The position numbers were made by a program, and so were the translations under genes. The notes under the pieces are model-generated. The model was not told where the DNA came from and did no database searches. It was given only the letters and a program-made list of their open reading frames with translations. From positions 1 to 33,583 of the forward strand of contig JALSSX010000274.1 in the NCBI GenBank assembly GCA_026984055.1: DNA of 33,583 nt. The letters are read 5' to 3'. Shown in pieces: positions 33,060-33,583 of the stretch (the stretch's first letter is position 1; each line of letters begins with the position of its first letter). The stretch comes from Sedimenticola sp. (GTDB taxonomy: Bacteria; Pseudomonadota; Gammaproteobacteria; Chromatiales; Chromatiaceae).

Positions 33060-33583
33060 CAGCCTTGCCCTTCCGGCCAGCGCATCAACGCGTCGCGCGC
33101 CACGGCGCGATCGCTGAACGGCAACGAGCGACCGCCAATCAATTGATATTTCTCGTGACCCTTGCCAGCGATCAACACCACATCGCGCGCGCTCGCGGTC
33201 TGGATCACGCGTTGAATCGCTTTCGCCCGATCCGGTTCGCTGGATACGCAACCGGGATCGCCAATACCAGCGAGGATCTCCTCGATGATGGCATCCGGCG
33301 ATTCACCACGCGGATTGTCGCTGGTCAGCACCACCCAGTCGGCAAAACCCTCGGCAACAGCGCCCATCAACGGGCGCTTGCCCTTGTCACGATCACCGCC
33401 ACAACCGAAGAGGCATAGCAGCTCGCCATCGCAATGCGCCCGCAGGGCGCGCAATGCATTCTCCAAGGCGTCCGGGGTATGCGCATAGTCCAGCACCACC
33501 AGCGGTTGGCCTGCGTCGCTGAGCACCTGCATGCGGCCATCGACCGCTGGCAGGCGCGCCAGACGATCGACGACATATTCCGG
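33059..33583 (-). CDS. murE: UDP-N-acetylmuramoyl-tripeptide synthetase MurE (partial, C-terminal part)
   Basis: [60 protein letters not shown]; runs off right edge. Confidence 0.97.
   Translation of the reverse strand, partial: PEYVVDRLARLPAVDGRMQVLSDAGQPLVVLDYAHTPDALENALRALRAHCDGELLCLFGCGGDRDKGKRPLMGAVAEGFADWVVLTSDNPRGESPDAIIEEILAGIGDPGCVSSEPDRAKAIQRVIQTASARDVVLIAGKGHEKYQLIGGRSLPFSDRAVARDALMRWPEGQG

Overview
This 33.6 kb, GC-rich gammaproteobacterial chromosome segment is almost entirely coding. I read it as two conserved blocks, each with a few odd details. The left/plus-strand block (about 2.7-13 kb) is a type IV pilus locus. It runs pilS-pilR, two pilin-like genes, pilB-pilC-pilD, then coaE, zapD and yacG. 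It is flanked on the left, on the minus strand, by sucC-sucD and a truncated nadE-type NAD+ synthetase. The right/minus-strand block (about 13-33.6 kb) holds the division/cell-wall (dcw) cluster: murE (partial), murF, mraY, murD, ftsW, murG, murC, ddl, ftsQ, ftsA, ftsZ, lpxC. A divergent dciA (DUF721)/M23 peptidase pair follows, then secA, argJ, a Nudix-ThiE fusion and a small uncharacterised membrane-anchored protein. I see no tRNA, rRNA, CRISPR array, prophage or intact transposon, and no convincing novel multi-gene system. The points most worth checking are: (i) the pilR-pilA intergenic region, with two related long perfect inverted repeats and a near-consensus sigma54 promoter; (ii) the second, Cys-rich pilin behind a 15-bp-arm hairpin; (iii) the Nudix-ThiE gene, which has no ATG/GTG/TTG that preserves the Nudix domain and may start at CTG; (iv) a perfect 15-bp-arm hairpin inside murF; (v) the uncharacterised protein coupled to the secA operon. 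Product names come from recognising motifs and synteny by eye; no database search was run.
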